64,000 bases of DNA from assembly GCF_028858535.1 (NCBI RefSeq), contig NZ_JAPMOU010000019.1:1-64000 (forward strand), written 5' to 3'. Origin of the DNA: Spartinivicinus poritis. Its GTDB lineage: Bacteria > Pseudomonadota > Gammaproteobacteria > Pseudomonadales > Zooshikellaceae. Under the pieces are notes generated by a model. It made no database searches. It worked only from the letters and a program-made list of their open reading frames with translations, and was not told the origin of the DNA. Shown piece after piece: positions 46,301-54,978 of the stretch (within the stretch, counting starts at the first letter, position 1; each line of letters begins with the position of its first letter). A program made the translations under genes and the position numbers.

Positions 46301-49300
46301 TTACCGATGATACGGGTAACCCCGCAGACTTTATTACCAATGACCAAACGTTGGTTATTTCGGGCACGTCTAACAACCCCAATAGTACGGTAGAAGTGTT
46401 TATTGATGGCACTTCAATTGGCACAGTACCCACGGATGCTACTGGTAACTGGAACATTGACCATACGCCAACGACCTTACCAGAAGGGGCTCACAATATT
46501 ACCGCTACCACTGTCGATACAGCTGGCAATGTGGCTAATACCGCTCAGCCATTAACCATTGATGTGACTGCACCAACTATAGATATCACAGGCATCACTG
46601 ATGACTCTGGCAACCCTACTGACTTCATTACCAATGACCAAACCCTGGTGATTTCGGGTACGTCGAATAACCCCAATAGCACAGTAGAAGTGTTTATTGA
46701 TGGTGGCTCAATTGGCACCGTGCCCACTGATGCTACTGGTAACTGGAGCATTGATCATACGGCGACTAGTTTGCCCGAAGGGCCGCATAATATTACCGCT
46801 ACTACAATCGATACTGCGGGCAATATTGCTAATACAGCGCAGCCTTTGACTATTGATGTTACGGCGCCAGCTGTTGCTATCACAGCGATTACAGATGACT
46901 CGGGTACGCCTGCTGACTTTATTACCAATGATCAGAACCTGGTCATTTCAGGTACGACAGATAACCCTGCAAATACCGTCGAAGTGTTTATTGATGGGGT
47001 ATCGATTGGTAATGCGGTGGTTGATCCCAACGGCAACTGGAGCATTGATCATACCGCGACTACGCTGCCAGAAGGGCCGCATAACATTACGGCTACCAGT
47101 ACTGATCCAGCGGGTAATAAAACAGATGCTGACCAGCCATTAACCATTGACGTTACGGCCCCGGCTATTGCTATTACGGGTATCACTGATGATACAGGTA
47201 ACCCCACTGACTTTGTGACGACAGATCAAACGTTGGTGATTTCAGGCACTTCCAATAATCCTAATAACACGGTAGAAGTCTTTATTGATGGTAACTCGAT
47301 AGGAACCGTGCCCACTGATGCCAGTGGAGCATGGAGTATTGATCATACCGCAACAACTTTGCCAGAAGGTGCCTATAGCATAACGGCAACAACGGTTGAT
47401 ACGACAGGAAACCCAGCTACAGCAAGTCAAGCATTAACAATTGACTTAACACCACCAGCAATTTCTATTACAGCGATTACGGATGATACGGGTACGCCTG
47501 CTGACTTTATTACTAATGATCAAAACCTGGTGATTTCTGGTACGACTGATAATCCAGCAAATACGGTGGAAGTCTTTATTGATGGAGTTTCCATAGGTAG
47601 TGCAGTAGTTGATCCGAATGGTAATTGGAGCATTGATCATACCGCGACTACGTTGCCAGAAGGGCCCCATAATATTACTGCTACTACTACAGATCCTTCA
47701 GGCCAACAGGAGACGACAGCCCAGCCATTAACTATCGATGTTACGGCACCTGTCGTTGATATCACAGCAATTACGGATGACTCGGGCACCCCAGCTGACT
47801 TTATTACTAACGATCAAACCCTGGTAATTTCAGGTACGTCGAACAACCCAAACAGTACCGTAGAAGTCTTCATTGATGGCACTTCTATTGGCACTACACC
47901 TACTGATGCCAGTGGTAATTGGAGTATTGATCATACGGCGACTAGTTTGCCAGAAGGGCCTCATAATATTACGGCTTCGACAACAGATGTTGCAGGTAAT
48001 ACAGGTACAACTGATCAGCCGTTGACTATTGATCTGACACCACCGGCGGTATCAATCACGGCCATTACTGATGATAGTGGCACCCCTGCAGATTTTGTCA
48101 CTAATGACCAAACCCTAGTGATTTCAGGTACTACTGATAATGCAGCCAATAATGTTGATGTCTTTATTGATAATGTATTAATTGGCACAGCTGTTGTAGA
48201 CCAAAATGGTAACTGGAGTATTGACCACACAGCAACAAACTTGCCAGAAGGGCCCCATAACATTACTGCTACGGCGACTGATTCGGCAGGTAATAAAGCT
48301 GATACAGACCAACCACTGACGATTGATATCAGCGCACCTTCCATTACATCACCTGACAACTTTTCAATCGAAGAAAATAGCCCAGCAGGTACAGTGGTAG
48401 GTTCTGTGGCAGCAGCTGATGTCACCAATGTGACTTATAGTTTCCAAGGCGGTGCCTTAACCAGCTCAAATGGCTTCTTTGCTATTGATCCAAACTCAGG
48501 TGAAGTCAGCTTAACTCAGGCTGGAGCTGATACAGCAGCAGCTAATGGTTTACTGGACTATGAAAGTGGTATACATACCGACTCGCTTAATGTTGTTGTC
48601 AGTGATAGTGCAGGAAACCAATCAACACAACAGCTCACGATTAACATAACCAATGTTAATGAGCCACCGAAAATTACTGCTAACACTTTAGATATCAATG
48701 AAGGGCAAACGGTGGTGTTGGGCTCTGCCAACCTGGCAGCTACAGACCCAGAAACCAATGACCCAGCTCTACAGTTTACTGTAAGCAATGTGCAAAATGG
48801 TCAGTTCCAATTAGTAAGCACAGGTTTGCTGGTAACCAGTTTTACTCAAGCTCAAGTGGCTAATGGTGAGATTCAGTTTGTCCATGATGGTAGCGAAAAC
48901 CCACCTAGCTACGACGTCACCGTTACAGACGAAGGTGGCCTCACTGATATGGGCTCTGTAGCAGTGAATTTCACCGCATTGAATGAACCGCCGGTGATTA
49001 CTGCTAATACCCTGGATATCACTGAAGGGCAAACAGTGGTGTTGAATTCTTCTAACTTGGCGGCCACAGACCCTGAAACCAATGACCCTGACTTGGTATT
49101 TACTGTTAGTAATATACAAAATGGCCAGTTTCAGTTGGTGAGTGATGGTTCGGTGGTAACCAGCTTTACTCAGGCCCAAGTCACTAATAATGAAATACAG
49201 TTTGTCCACAATGGCAGTGAAAACCCACCTAGCTATACCGTAACTGTCACTGATGAAGGTGGCTTAACAGATACTAGTAATGTGGGGGTGAGTTTTACCA

Positions 49301-52300
49301 ATTTGAATGAGCCTCCAATTGTGGGTGATATCGAGTTATCACAAGTGATTGAGGATAATGTTTTAGTTATTAATCAGTCTGATTTACTGGCAAACTCATC
49401 TGACCCAGATGGGGATACATTATCTGTTACCAGTCTTTCAGTAGATCCTCAATATGGCTCACTGGTTGACAATGGCAATGGCACTTGGACTTTTACTCCC
49501 ACAACTCACTATTCAGGTGATGATGTTCCGTTTAGCTTTACCGTTTCTGATGGAGCGTTAACTACGAACGGCAACGCTATGCTTGATATCATCCCAGATG
49601 CAGATATACCTAATCTAAATATTGGTGATCCATCAATGGGGCCAGGTAATGGCTTATTGGGTGAGTACTACGGTGTTGAGGATCCCACTCTTGCTTTTAA
49701 ACTGACAGATGTTCCTGGCGTTGTAGCAAACAACAGCCCTGATGCTACTTTTGTTTCGACATCGGTTAATTATACGGGTGGCATTGACAGCTTAGGCACA
49801 GGCAATTCGCTACAACAGTTTTTAAAACAAGATGCGGCTTCTCTTAGTACAGATCCTGGTGATACAACCCATGGGGTGATTAATCTGAAAGGGTTTATTT
49901 ACCTTGAAGCGGGTACATATACAATCAGTGCGTTACATGACGATGGTATTTCTATCGATATTGGTGGCGAAAATGTACTTACCCGTGAGGGCTTTGCAAG
50001 TACGCGTATTGATAGCACTTTTACCATCGATAATAGTGGTGTCTATTCATTTAACCTGGATTATTATGACCAGGGCAGTATTCATAACCTGGATCTATTG
50101 TTAGGGCTTCAAGGTCAAGCACTGGAACCTCTTTCACAAGCCTTTACTTATCAAACCCTAACTGATGCTGAAAATGCTGTGGATGATGGCGGGTTAGTGT
50201 ATGTGGATAACCCATCAGGAATGGATTATTACACGGTAACAGGCAACACGGGTTACGAAGACACTTATATTGAGCTGGTTGATTTAAATGCTGCTTTAGT
50301 GGATGTAGATGGTTCTGAATCATTGGTAATGGCCCTGGAAAATATTCCAGTGGGCGCTGAGTTAACTGATGGCACTAATAAATTTACCGCAACAGCAGGT
50401 AATACTACAGTTGATGTGAGTATTGGCTGGAACCTGAGTAATTTATCAATAAAACCACCCGCTAATTTTAATGGCACTTTTGATCTCAACTTTAAAGCAA
50501 CATCAATTGAGCAGTTGAATAATGATCAGGCCGCTAATTCGCAGACTATTACTGTCACTGTATTACCAGTCGCAGATGTGCCAACAGCGAGTGATTTTAC
50601 TATCGACTTGAATGAGCAGGTCACAACAGATGGTGACTCATCCGATGAATTCACCACTTATACCTTTAGTCAGTCTGACTTTACTGATGCGAGTAAAGGT
50701 AATTATTTTGATGAGCAGGGAGATGCATTAAGTTCAATTACCATTACTAGCTTACCTGCCAATGGCACCTTGCTGTTTAACGGTACTCCTGTAACAGCGG
50801 GACAGATAATTAGTGCGGGTGATATTAGTAATTTAAGTTTCCGTGCAGATAGTAATGCCAGCGGTGATAATTTTGCCAGCTTTGATTACCAGGTAAGTGA
50901 TGGTAGTGATACCAGTAATGCCCATACGATAAACTTTAATATTGCAGCGCAGGCTGATCAGCCGGTAATTGATATTGCAACAGAACAGCAGACCAGTGTT
51001 TTTACTTCTAGTTTTGAAGGAGCAACTGGCGTTGCAGCTGGGCAAGCTTCATTTGTTGATACGGTTGATGGTTGGTTAACTGCTAGTAACAGCAAAATTG
51101 AAGTTCGTGGTTGGAGCGGTGATTTTTACACTGCAAACAGTGGAACGCACTTTATTGAGTTGAATGATGACCCAACAAATCAATTTCCTGATGCATTAAA
51201 TATTTATCGCGATATTAATACTGAAGCCGGCGCGAAATATGAATTAAGTTTTTACTACTCACCCAGACCAGGTTATGACGAAGACACAACTAAAATAGAA
51301 GTTTGGTGGGATGGTAAGCTGATTGATACGATTGCACAGGATGGCGGATCGGACCCAAATGCTACTAATTCTTGGCATCAATACAACTATACGCTAGCGG
51401 GGGATGGCACGAGTGCGAGACTAGAATTCAGGACTGCTGGAGACCCAAGATCGGGTGGCCGAGGTGGATTCTTGGATGATGTACAACTCACCGAAACGAG
51501 GGGAGGTAGTGCAACAGGGTATGAAGACACTACAATTAAGCTGCCAGATATTACGGTTACAGCTGTCGATCCAAGTGAGCAAGTCACTTATAGCTTAAGT
51601 GGGATGCCAATTAGCACAGTTATTAGTGATGGTGTGAATTCTGAGGTCTTCAGTGGAGGCCAGCTTGACATTAGTAACTGGACATTAAGTAACTTAAGTC
51701 TTACACCACCTCCAGGTCATAAAACCGATATTGACCTTACCTTCACAGCAACAGCTACTGAGCCAAGTACAGGTCATAGCACTCAGGCTACTGAAACAAT
51801 TCATGTTGATATTCTCTCGTTGCCTGAGCAAGTAGGAAGTCCGCAGTATGTGGATGGAGATACTAGCGCTAATGTTCTAACAGGTGGTGATGGAATCGAC
51901 TTTATTAGTGGTGGCTTCGGTCATGATACGTTAACTGGTGGTGAAGGTGCAGACCAGTTTATTTGGCATCGAGATGATTCAGGAGCACTGACTAATGAAG
52001 GGGTAGTAACAGTTGCACCAGACCCAAATAACCCTCAAGTTGACCATGTAACTGACTTTGAAGCTCATAAGGATATTCTCAATGTTAAAGACCTGTTAGC
52101 AGGTGAAAATGCGCAGAATATTGATAACTTCTTAACCTTAAACTTTAGTGGTGGCTCTACAACAATTGATGTAAGCCCTAATGGTGATGGGCAGGTTTAC
52201 CAAAAAATTGTCTTGGATAATGTTGACTTATCCACTCAATATGGGGGTGGGTCTTCACACGACATCATCCTAAATATGATTCAAGAGGGAACCCTTGTTA

Positions 52301-52311
52301 TTGACCAATAG
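43375..52311 (+). CDS. Giant LapA-like RTX adhesin with 13 Ig-like repeats
   Basis: 2978 residues. Order: retention module (1-115), TAAG motif (118-121), three less regular Ig-like units, 13 tandem Ig-like repeats of 97-98 residues (about 389-1660) each opening with ITDDxGxPxDF and closing with PLTIDVTAP, a cadherin domain (about 1658-1765), two CSPG/cadherin-like repeats (ANTLDI.EGQTVVL, about 1765-1978), a cadherin_5-type domain, a PA14-like domain (about 2091-2245, GLLGEYYG and ALHDDGISIDIGGE), two more beta domains, a lectin-like jelly roll (about 2541-2715), RTX repeats (about 2825-2860) and the type I secretion end. It is a fibrous biofilm adhesin of the LapA/BapA class: the repeats act as a stalk and the PA14/jelly-roll modules as likely ligand binders. 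The start has a GGAGA site. Confidence 0.93.
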   Translation: MANEKDDLTNITPDPIGFVKKLTGEAVAVSSTGATRELSVGDPVYPFEKIINKSGVILVEFTDGSSMDMGPEDSTVLDEDVIPEKHEVADAEEAATDVSAIQQALQAGADPTQVADATAAGTSGRQAAATIDHSEGAEAGMVLDRDAHETIADAGFDTTGPAGLTGAAIEREVGDVAASVSAEIAAARLGPSAPFLVINPVGPTDDATPDITGTATPNSTVTLLVGNQVLTTKAGPDGFWKVTPTDPLPVGRVITATGTTTDENGNTSPPTQAPVSITDTSTFITIDGPIEVDNVVDAAEQTDVLVSGTSEPNTKVVVSFIDEANGEVVSKLVTTDPNGKWSLTGNEVDLTPLQSGNITVQAVGTDPHNNTATATTAITLQPNVAVTAITDDTGNPTDHITTDQTLEISGTAEPNSTVEVFIDGTSIGTVPSDPNGNWTIDHTATNIPEGPHTITATVTDQSGNTATSTELPITIDVTPPAVAITQITDDSGNPTDFITNDQTLVISGTSEPNSTVEVQIDGTPIGTVQVDPNGNWSIDHTATQLPEGPHTVTATSTDPAGNQATTTQPVTIDVTAPAIDITGITDDSGNPSDFITNDQTLVISGTSDNPNSTVEVFIDGNSIGTVPTDGNGAWSIDHTPTQLPEGPHNITASTTDTAGNTVTTAQPLTIDLTPPAVVITAITDDSGTPADFITNDQNLVISGTTDNPANTVEVFIDGVSIGNAVVDPNGNWSIDHTATTLPEGPHNITATSTDPAGNKTDADQPLTIDVTAPAIAITGITDDTGNPTDFVTTDQTLVISGTSNNPNSTVEVFIDGNSIGTVPTDASGAWSIDHTATTLPEGSYNITATTTDVAGNPATANQPLTIDLTPPAISITTITDDTGNPADFITSDQNLVISGTTDNPANTVEVFIDGVSIGNAVVDPNGNWSIDHTATTLPEGPHNITATSTDPSGQQETAAQPLTIDVTAPTIAITGITDDTGNPADFITNDQTLVISGTSNNPNSTVEVFIDGTSIGTVPTDATGNWNIDHTPTTLPEGAHNITATTVDTAGNVANTAQPLTIDVTAPTIDITGITDDSGNPTDFITNDQTLVISGTSNNPNSTVEVFIDGGSIGTVPTDATGNWSIDHTATSLPEGPHNITATTIDTAGNIANTAQPLTIDVTAPAVAITAITDDSGTPADFITNDQNLVISGTTDNPANTVEVFIDGVSIGNAVVDPNGNWSIDHTATTLPEGPHNITATSTDPAGNKTDADQPLTIDVTAPAIAITGITDDTGNPTDFVTTDQTLVISGTSNNPNNTVEVFIDGNSIGTVPTDASGAWSIDHTATTLPEGAYSITATTVDTTGNPATASQALTIDLTPPAISITAITDDTGTPADFITNDQNLVISGTTDNPANTVEVFIDGVSIGSAVVDPNGNWSIDHTATTLPEGPHNITATTTDPSGQQETTAQPLTIDVTAPVVDITAITDDSGTPADFITNDQTLVISGTSNNPNSTVEVFIDGTSIGTTPTDASGNWSIDHTATSLPEGPHNITASTTDVAGNTGTTDQPLTIDLTPPAVSITAITDDSGTPADFVTNDQTLVISGTTDNAANNVDVFIDNVLIGTAVVDQNGNWSIDHTATNLPEGPHNITATATDSAGNKADTDQPLTIDISAPSITSPDNFSIEENSPAGTVVGSVAAADVTNVTYSFQGGALTSSNGFFAIDPNSGEVSLTQAGADTAAANGLLDYESGIHTDSLNVVVSDSAGNQSTQQLTINITNVNEPPKITANTLDINEGQTVVLGSANLAATDPETNDPALQFTVSNVQNGQFQLVSTGLLVTSFTQAQVANGEIQFVHDGSENPPSYDVTVTDEGGLTDMGSVAVNFTALNEPPVITANTLDITEGQTVVLNSSNLAATDPETNDPDLVFTVSNIQNGQFQLVSDGSVVTSFTQAQVTNNEIQFVHNGSENPPSYTVTVTDEGGLTDTSNVGVSFTNLNEPPIVGDIELSQVIEDNVLVINQSDLLANSSDPDGDTLSVTSLSVDPQYGSLVDNGNGTWTFTPTTHYSGDDVPFSFTVSDGALTTNGNAMLDIIPDADIPNLNIGDPSMGPGNGLLGEYYGVEDPTLAFKLTDVPGVVANNSPDATFVSTSVNYTGGIDSLGTGNSLQQFLKQDAASLSTDPGDTTHGVINLKGFIYLEAGTYTISALHDDGISIDIGGENVLTREGFASTRIDSTFTIDNSGVYSFNLDYYDQGSIHNLDLLLGLQGQALEPLSQAFTYQTLTDAENAVDDGGLVYVDNPSGMDYYTVTGNTGYEDTYIELVDLNAALVDVDGSESLVMALENIPVGAELTDGTNKFTATAGNTTVDVSIGWNLSNLSIKPPANFNGTFDLNFKATSIEQLNNDQAANSQTITVTVLPVADVPTASDFTIDLNEQVTTDGDSSDEFTTYTFSQSDFTDASKGNYFDEQGDALSSITITSLPANGTLLFNGTPVTAGQIISAGDISNLSFRADSNASGDNFASFDYQVSDGSDTSNAHTINFNIAAQADQPVIDIATEQQTSVFTSSFEGATGVAAGQASFVDTVDGWLTASNSKIEVRGWSGDFYTANSGTHFIELNDDPTNQFPDALNIYRDINTEAGAKYELSFYYSPRPGYDEDTTKIEVWWDGKLIDTIAQDGGSDPNATNSWHQYNYTLAGDGTSARLEFRTAGDPRSGGRGGFLDDVQLTETRGGSATGYEDTTIKLPDITVTAVDPSEQVTYSLSGMPISTVISDGVNSEVFSGGQLDISNWTLSNLSLTPPPGHKTDIDLTFTATATEPSTGHSTQATETIHVDILSLPEQVGSPQYVDGDTSANVLTGGDGIDFISGGFGHDTLTGGEGADQFIWHRDDSGALTNEGVVTVAPDPNNPQVDHVTDFEAHKDILNVKDLLAGENAQNIDNFLTLNFSGGSTTIDVSPNGDGQVYQKIVLDNVDLSTQYGGGSSHDIILNMIQEGTLVIDQ
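44539..48357 (+). repeat. 13 tandem 294-bp coding repeats
   Basis: Repeat starts, at the ATT/ATC of ITDD: 44539, 44833, 45124, 45418, 45712, 46006, 46300, 46594, 46888, 47182, 47476, 47770 and 48064. All steps are 294 bp except one of 291. Units alternate between two subtypes (IGNAVVDPNGNW and IGTVPTDASGAW). Bases 45409-45686 and 46879-47156 are identical over 278 bp, exactly five units (1470 bp) apart, showing a recent multi-unit duplication or gene conversion. Confidence 0.95.
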
Positions 52312-52328
52312 CAGGTCATAAGAAACTG

Positions 52329-52354
52329 AAAGCCGGCTCAATGCCGGCTTTTTT
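52329..52354 (+). terminator. Terminator after the giant adhesin gene
   Basis: AGCCGGC (52331-52337), loop TCAAT, GCCGGCT (52343-52349), then a T-run. Classic rho-independent form, 20 bp past the stop. Confidence 0.92.
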
Positions 52355-52543
52355 GTGTCCTAAATAAATTGTTTCCTCAAAATGCTTCCTAAACGAGTCA
52401 AGGTTAGTTGTTTTGCTAAAAATATTTATTTTTTAGTTAGAACGTCCGGTTTGTTTTTCTTTTTTGCTTTCTTTTGTCTGGCTGAGAAGTATCAATAAAA
52501 AAGCCGAATATTTATAAAATTATTTCTTTTTTGTTGAATTTGT

Positions 52544-52570
52544 GCGACTCGTACCCTTGTACAATTGTGA
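52544..52570 (+). promoter_or_regulatory. Conserved 27-bp upstream element, copy 4
   Basis: GCGACTCGTACC, CTT, GTAC, AATTGTGA; 65 bp before the GTG start at 52636. The most diverged copy, yet the GTACC-N3-GTAC core and ATTGTGA end are intact. Confidence 0.8.
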
Positions 52571-52635
52571 CTGATTTCTTTTTTCTATAAAAAGCACATT
52601 TTTCTTTTAATTGACTATTTAATTAAGGAAGTGTT

Positions 52636-54978
52636 GTGGCTGAGCAGACGAAACTACAAGTAAATATCGACCAAAACCCTGTAGGTTTTGTAAAAAAACT
52701 GACGGGGCAATCTATAGCAGTTTCGTCAACAGGCGCAGAAAGAGCTTTGCAGATAGGCGACTCTGTTTATTCTGGGGATAAAGTAGTCAGTAAGTCAGGA
52801 GAGATGCTGGTTGAGTTTACCGATGGTTCAAGCTTGAATATGGGGCCAAATGATCAAACGCTACTAGCGGATGACGTTATCCCTGCTCGGCAAGATTCAG
52901 TGGAAATCAGTGAGACCGTCACAGACTTGAGTACTATTCATCATGCTATTCAGGCTGGCGCTGATCCTTCTCAAGTAACCACAACAACTGCTGCAGGTAT
53001 ACAGCAAGCTTCATCAGACAGTGATGAAGGAAGTTACATGGTGGAAATGGCTAGAGATGGCCATGAGACTATTGCAAAAGCAGGGTTTGGTACGGGTGAT
53101 GTTGCGGCTGAGAGCGATAATGAGGAAAGCACGCTCACTGATACTGCCTCTGAAATAATGAAGAGTAGTGAAGCGAGTGGCGCATTGACTTCAACTCCTT
53201 CAAACACTACTGGCAAACCTTCTACTACAGACCCTAGTACACCCCCAACAACTGGCCCTGGCACTACAGACCCTAGTACACAGCCTATACCCCCTACTGT
53301 TGATAATGTAGAGCTGCCTGCCATCAATGAAGACAGCAGTATTATTATCAAACCAGCAGATTTGCTAGCAAATGCTAAAGACCCTGATGGTGACAGCTTT
53401 AGTGTAACTGATCTGACATTAACAAACCCTACTGTGGGGGTGTTGGTGGACAATGGTGATGGCACATGGACATTCATCCCCAACAAAAACTATGCAGCAG
53501 ATAATGTAGAGCTTGGGTTCACAGTTACTTCAACCACTTACTCTGCTGAAGCCAAGGCGACAATTGATGTCATTGCTGTTGCAGATGCGCCAACCCTTTC
53601 TGTTAGGGTTAATACTCAGGAGTTTAAGGAGCATAAAGACACAGTCAAGAATCCGGATGGCTCTATCCAGCTGACAGCCGAAGAAAATAATAAGCATGGG
53701 ACAGCCTGGAGTGAAGATAAAATCGATTTAGCCAAAGACTTTACCCTAAATTTCCAGCTGAACTTTGGTAACAAAGATAGCACTGGTGCTGACGGTATTG
53801 TGTTTGTTTTGCAGAGTAATGAGAAAGGCATTAATGCAGTAGGCAAGTCAGGTGGTGGGCTAGGATTTGAAGGGTTGGACAACAGCTTTGGGGTGGAATT
53901 TGATACTTGGAAAAATAAGACTGACCATGATGAGGATCATGCTGCTTTTGTAAATGGAGGATATGTAAAACATGATAAAGAGCTTACCTCTCGTCAGCCG
54001 CTAGACAATATTGAAGATGGTAAGTGGCATGATGTTCAAATAACCTGGAATGCTAGTGAGCAACGTATAACCTATAAATTTACTAACCAAACAACAGGGA
54101 AAGTGACAACCGACTCAATAGTACGAGATATCGTCAACAAGGACTTGGGTGGGAGTACCGAAGCCTGGTTTGGTTTTACTGCAAGTACAGGTGGTTCTAA
54201 CAATAAACAAAGTGTCAGAAATGTTGAGCTGCATGACTCAACAATTTCTCTGGATATTAAAGTCGCTGTGACTGATGACTCTGAAGCATTAGGCGATGTC
54301 ATTATCAGTCAGGTGCCTACAGATGTTGAGCTATCAGCTGGAACCAATAATAACGATGGTAGCTGGACACTTAAGCAAGCAGAGCTAAAAGACTTATTCT
54401 TAGATACCCAACATTATAGTGGTGATAAAGATTTTCGTTTGGTAGTGCAAGCGGCAAGTAGTGAGAAAAATGGTTCTACAGCAGCAACACTGCAAGTAAT
54501 TAATATTGAAGTAAATGGTAAAGATGCAGTTGCCTCTGGTGCAACAGTTGTTGGTACACAGGGTCATGATGTAATTCTTGGGGGTGTTGGTGATGACATT
54601 ATTTTTGCAAGTGCTGGCAATGATAGCCTGACTGGCAACGATGGTGCTGATCAATTTATCTGGAATAAAGATGCAGCTGTGAGTGGAACGGTTGCCAACC
54701 CTATAGAAGATCACATAACTGACTTTAATAAGGACGAAGATGTTCTTAACCTGAAAGACCTGCTTGAAGGTGAAAATGTAAATACAATAGATGACTATTT
54801 AGCAATAAACTTTGATGGCAAGTCTACTACAATTGAGGTAAGCCCGATGGGTGATAACCAAGCTGTGCAGAAAGTGGTGCTGGATAATGTCGACTTGTTT
54901 GATCAATACAGTACTCCTGATTCACAATCAATTCTTCAAAATATGATAACCGATGGGACACTAATCATTGACCAGTGA
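52636..54978 (+). CDS. LapA-like RTX adhesin with L-type lectin domain
   Basis: 780 residues from a GTG start (AAGGAA site five bases upstream; no suitable ATG). Order: retention module (1-115), TAAG motif (118-121), a Thr/Pro-rich linker (about 190-222), a cadherin_5-type domain (about 224-319), an L-type (legume-like) lectin domain (about 320-537, with GADGIVFVLQ, NSFGVEFDTW and KWHDVQITWN), a further beta domain, RTX repeats (GGVGDDIIFASAGNDSL, about 634-672) and the conserved type I C-terminus. A compact retained lectin-adhesin. Its last codons overlap the start of the DUF2927 gene. Confidence 0.88.
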   Translation: MAEQTKLQVNIDQNPVGFVKKLTGQSIAVSSTGAERALQIGDSVYSGDKVVSKSGEMLVEFTDGSSLNMGPNDQTLLADDVIPARQDSVEISETVTDLSTIHHAIQAGADPSQVTTTTAAGIQQASSDSDEGSYMVEMARDGHETIAKAGFGTGDVAAESDNEESTLTDTASEIMKSSEASGALTSTPSNTTGKPSTTDPSTPPTTGPGTTDPSTQPIPPTVDNVELPAINEDSSIIIKPADLLANAKDPDGDSFSVTDLTLTNPTVGVLVDNGDGTWTFIPNKNYAADNVELGFTVTSTTYSAEAKATIDVIAVADAPTLSVRVNTQEFKEHKDTVKNPDGSIQLTAEENNKHGTAWSEDKIDLAKDFTLNFQLNFGNKDSTGADGIVFVLQSNEKGINAVGKSGGGLGFEGLDNSFGVEFDTWKNKTDHDEDHAAFVNGGYVKHDKELTSRQPLDNIEDGKWHDVQITWNASEQRITYKFTNQTTGKVTTDSIVRDIVNKDLGGSTEAWFGFTASTGGSNNKQSVRNVELHDSTISLDIKVAVTDDSEALGDVIISQVPTDVELSAGTNNNDGSWTLKQAELKDLFLDTQHYSGDKDFRLVVQAASSEKNGSTAATLQVINIEVNGKDAVASGATVVGTQGHDVILGGVGDDIIFASAGNDSLTGNDGADQFIWNKDAAVSGTVANPIEDHITDFNKDEDVLNLKDLLEGENVNTIDDYLAINFDGKSTTIEVSPMGDNQAVQKVVLDNVDLFDQYSTPDSQSILQNMITDGTLIIDQ

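Larger units (their letters stand above)
52312..52635. other. Intergenic region before the L-type lectin adhesin
   Basis: 324 bp holding the terminator of the giant adhesin (52329-52354), an AT-rich stretch without ORFs, and the fourth copy of the 27-bp element (52544-52570). Confidence 0.6.

Noticed and set aside
45425-47143. Two identical plus-strand ORFs within the giant adhesin gene
   Set aside because: They are out-of-frame readings of the duplicated repeat units 4 and 9; their identity reflects the DNA duplication.
44539-48357. Regularly spaced repeats resembling an array
   Set aside because: The period of 294 bp keeps the reading frame and encodes Ig-like domains; there are no short repeats with unique spacers, so it is not CRISPR.
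52544-52570. CRP site in the TTGTGA ends of the 27-bp elements
   Set aside because: The partner half TCACA at the right spacing is absent in all four copies; the repeats are direct rather than palindromic.
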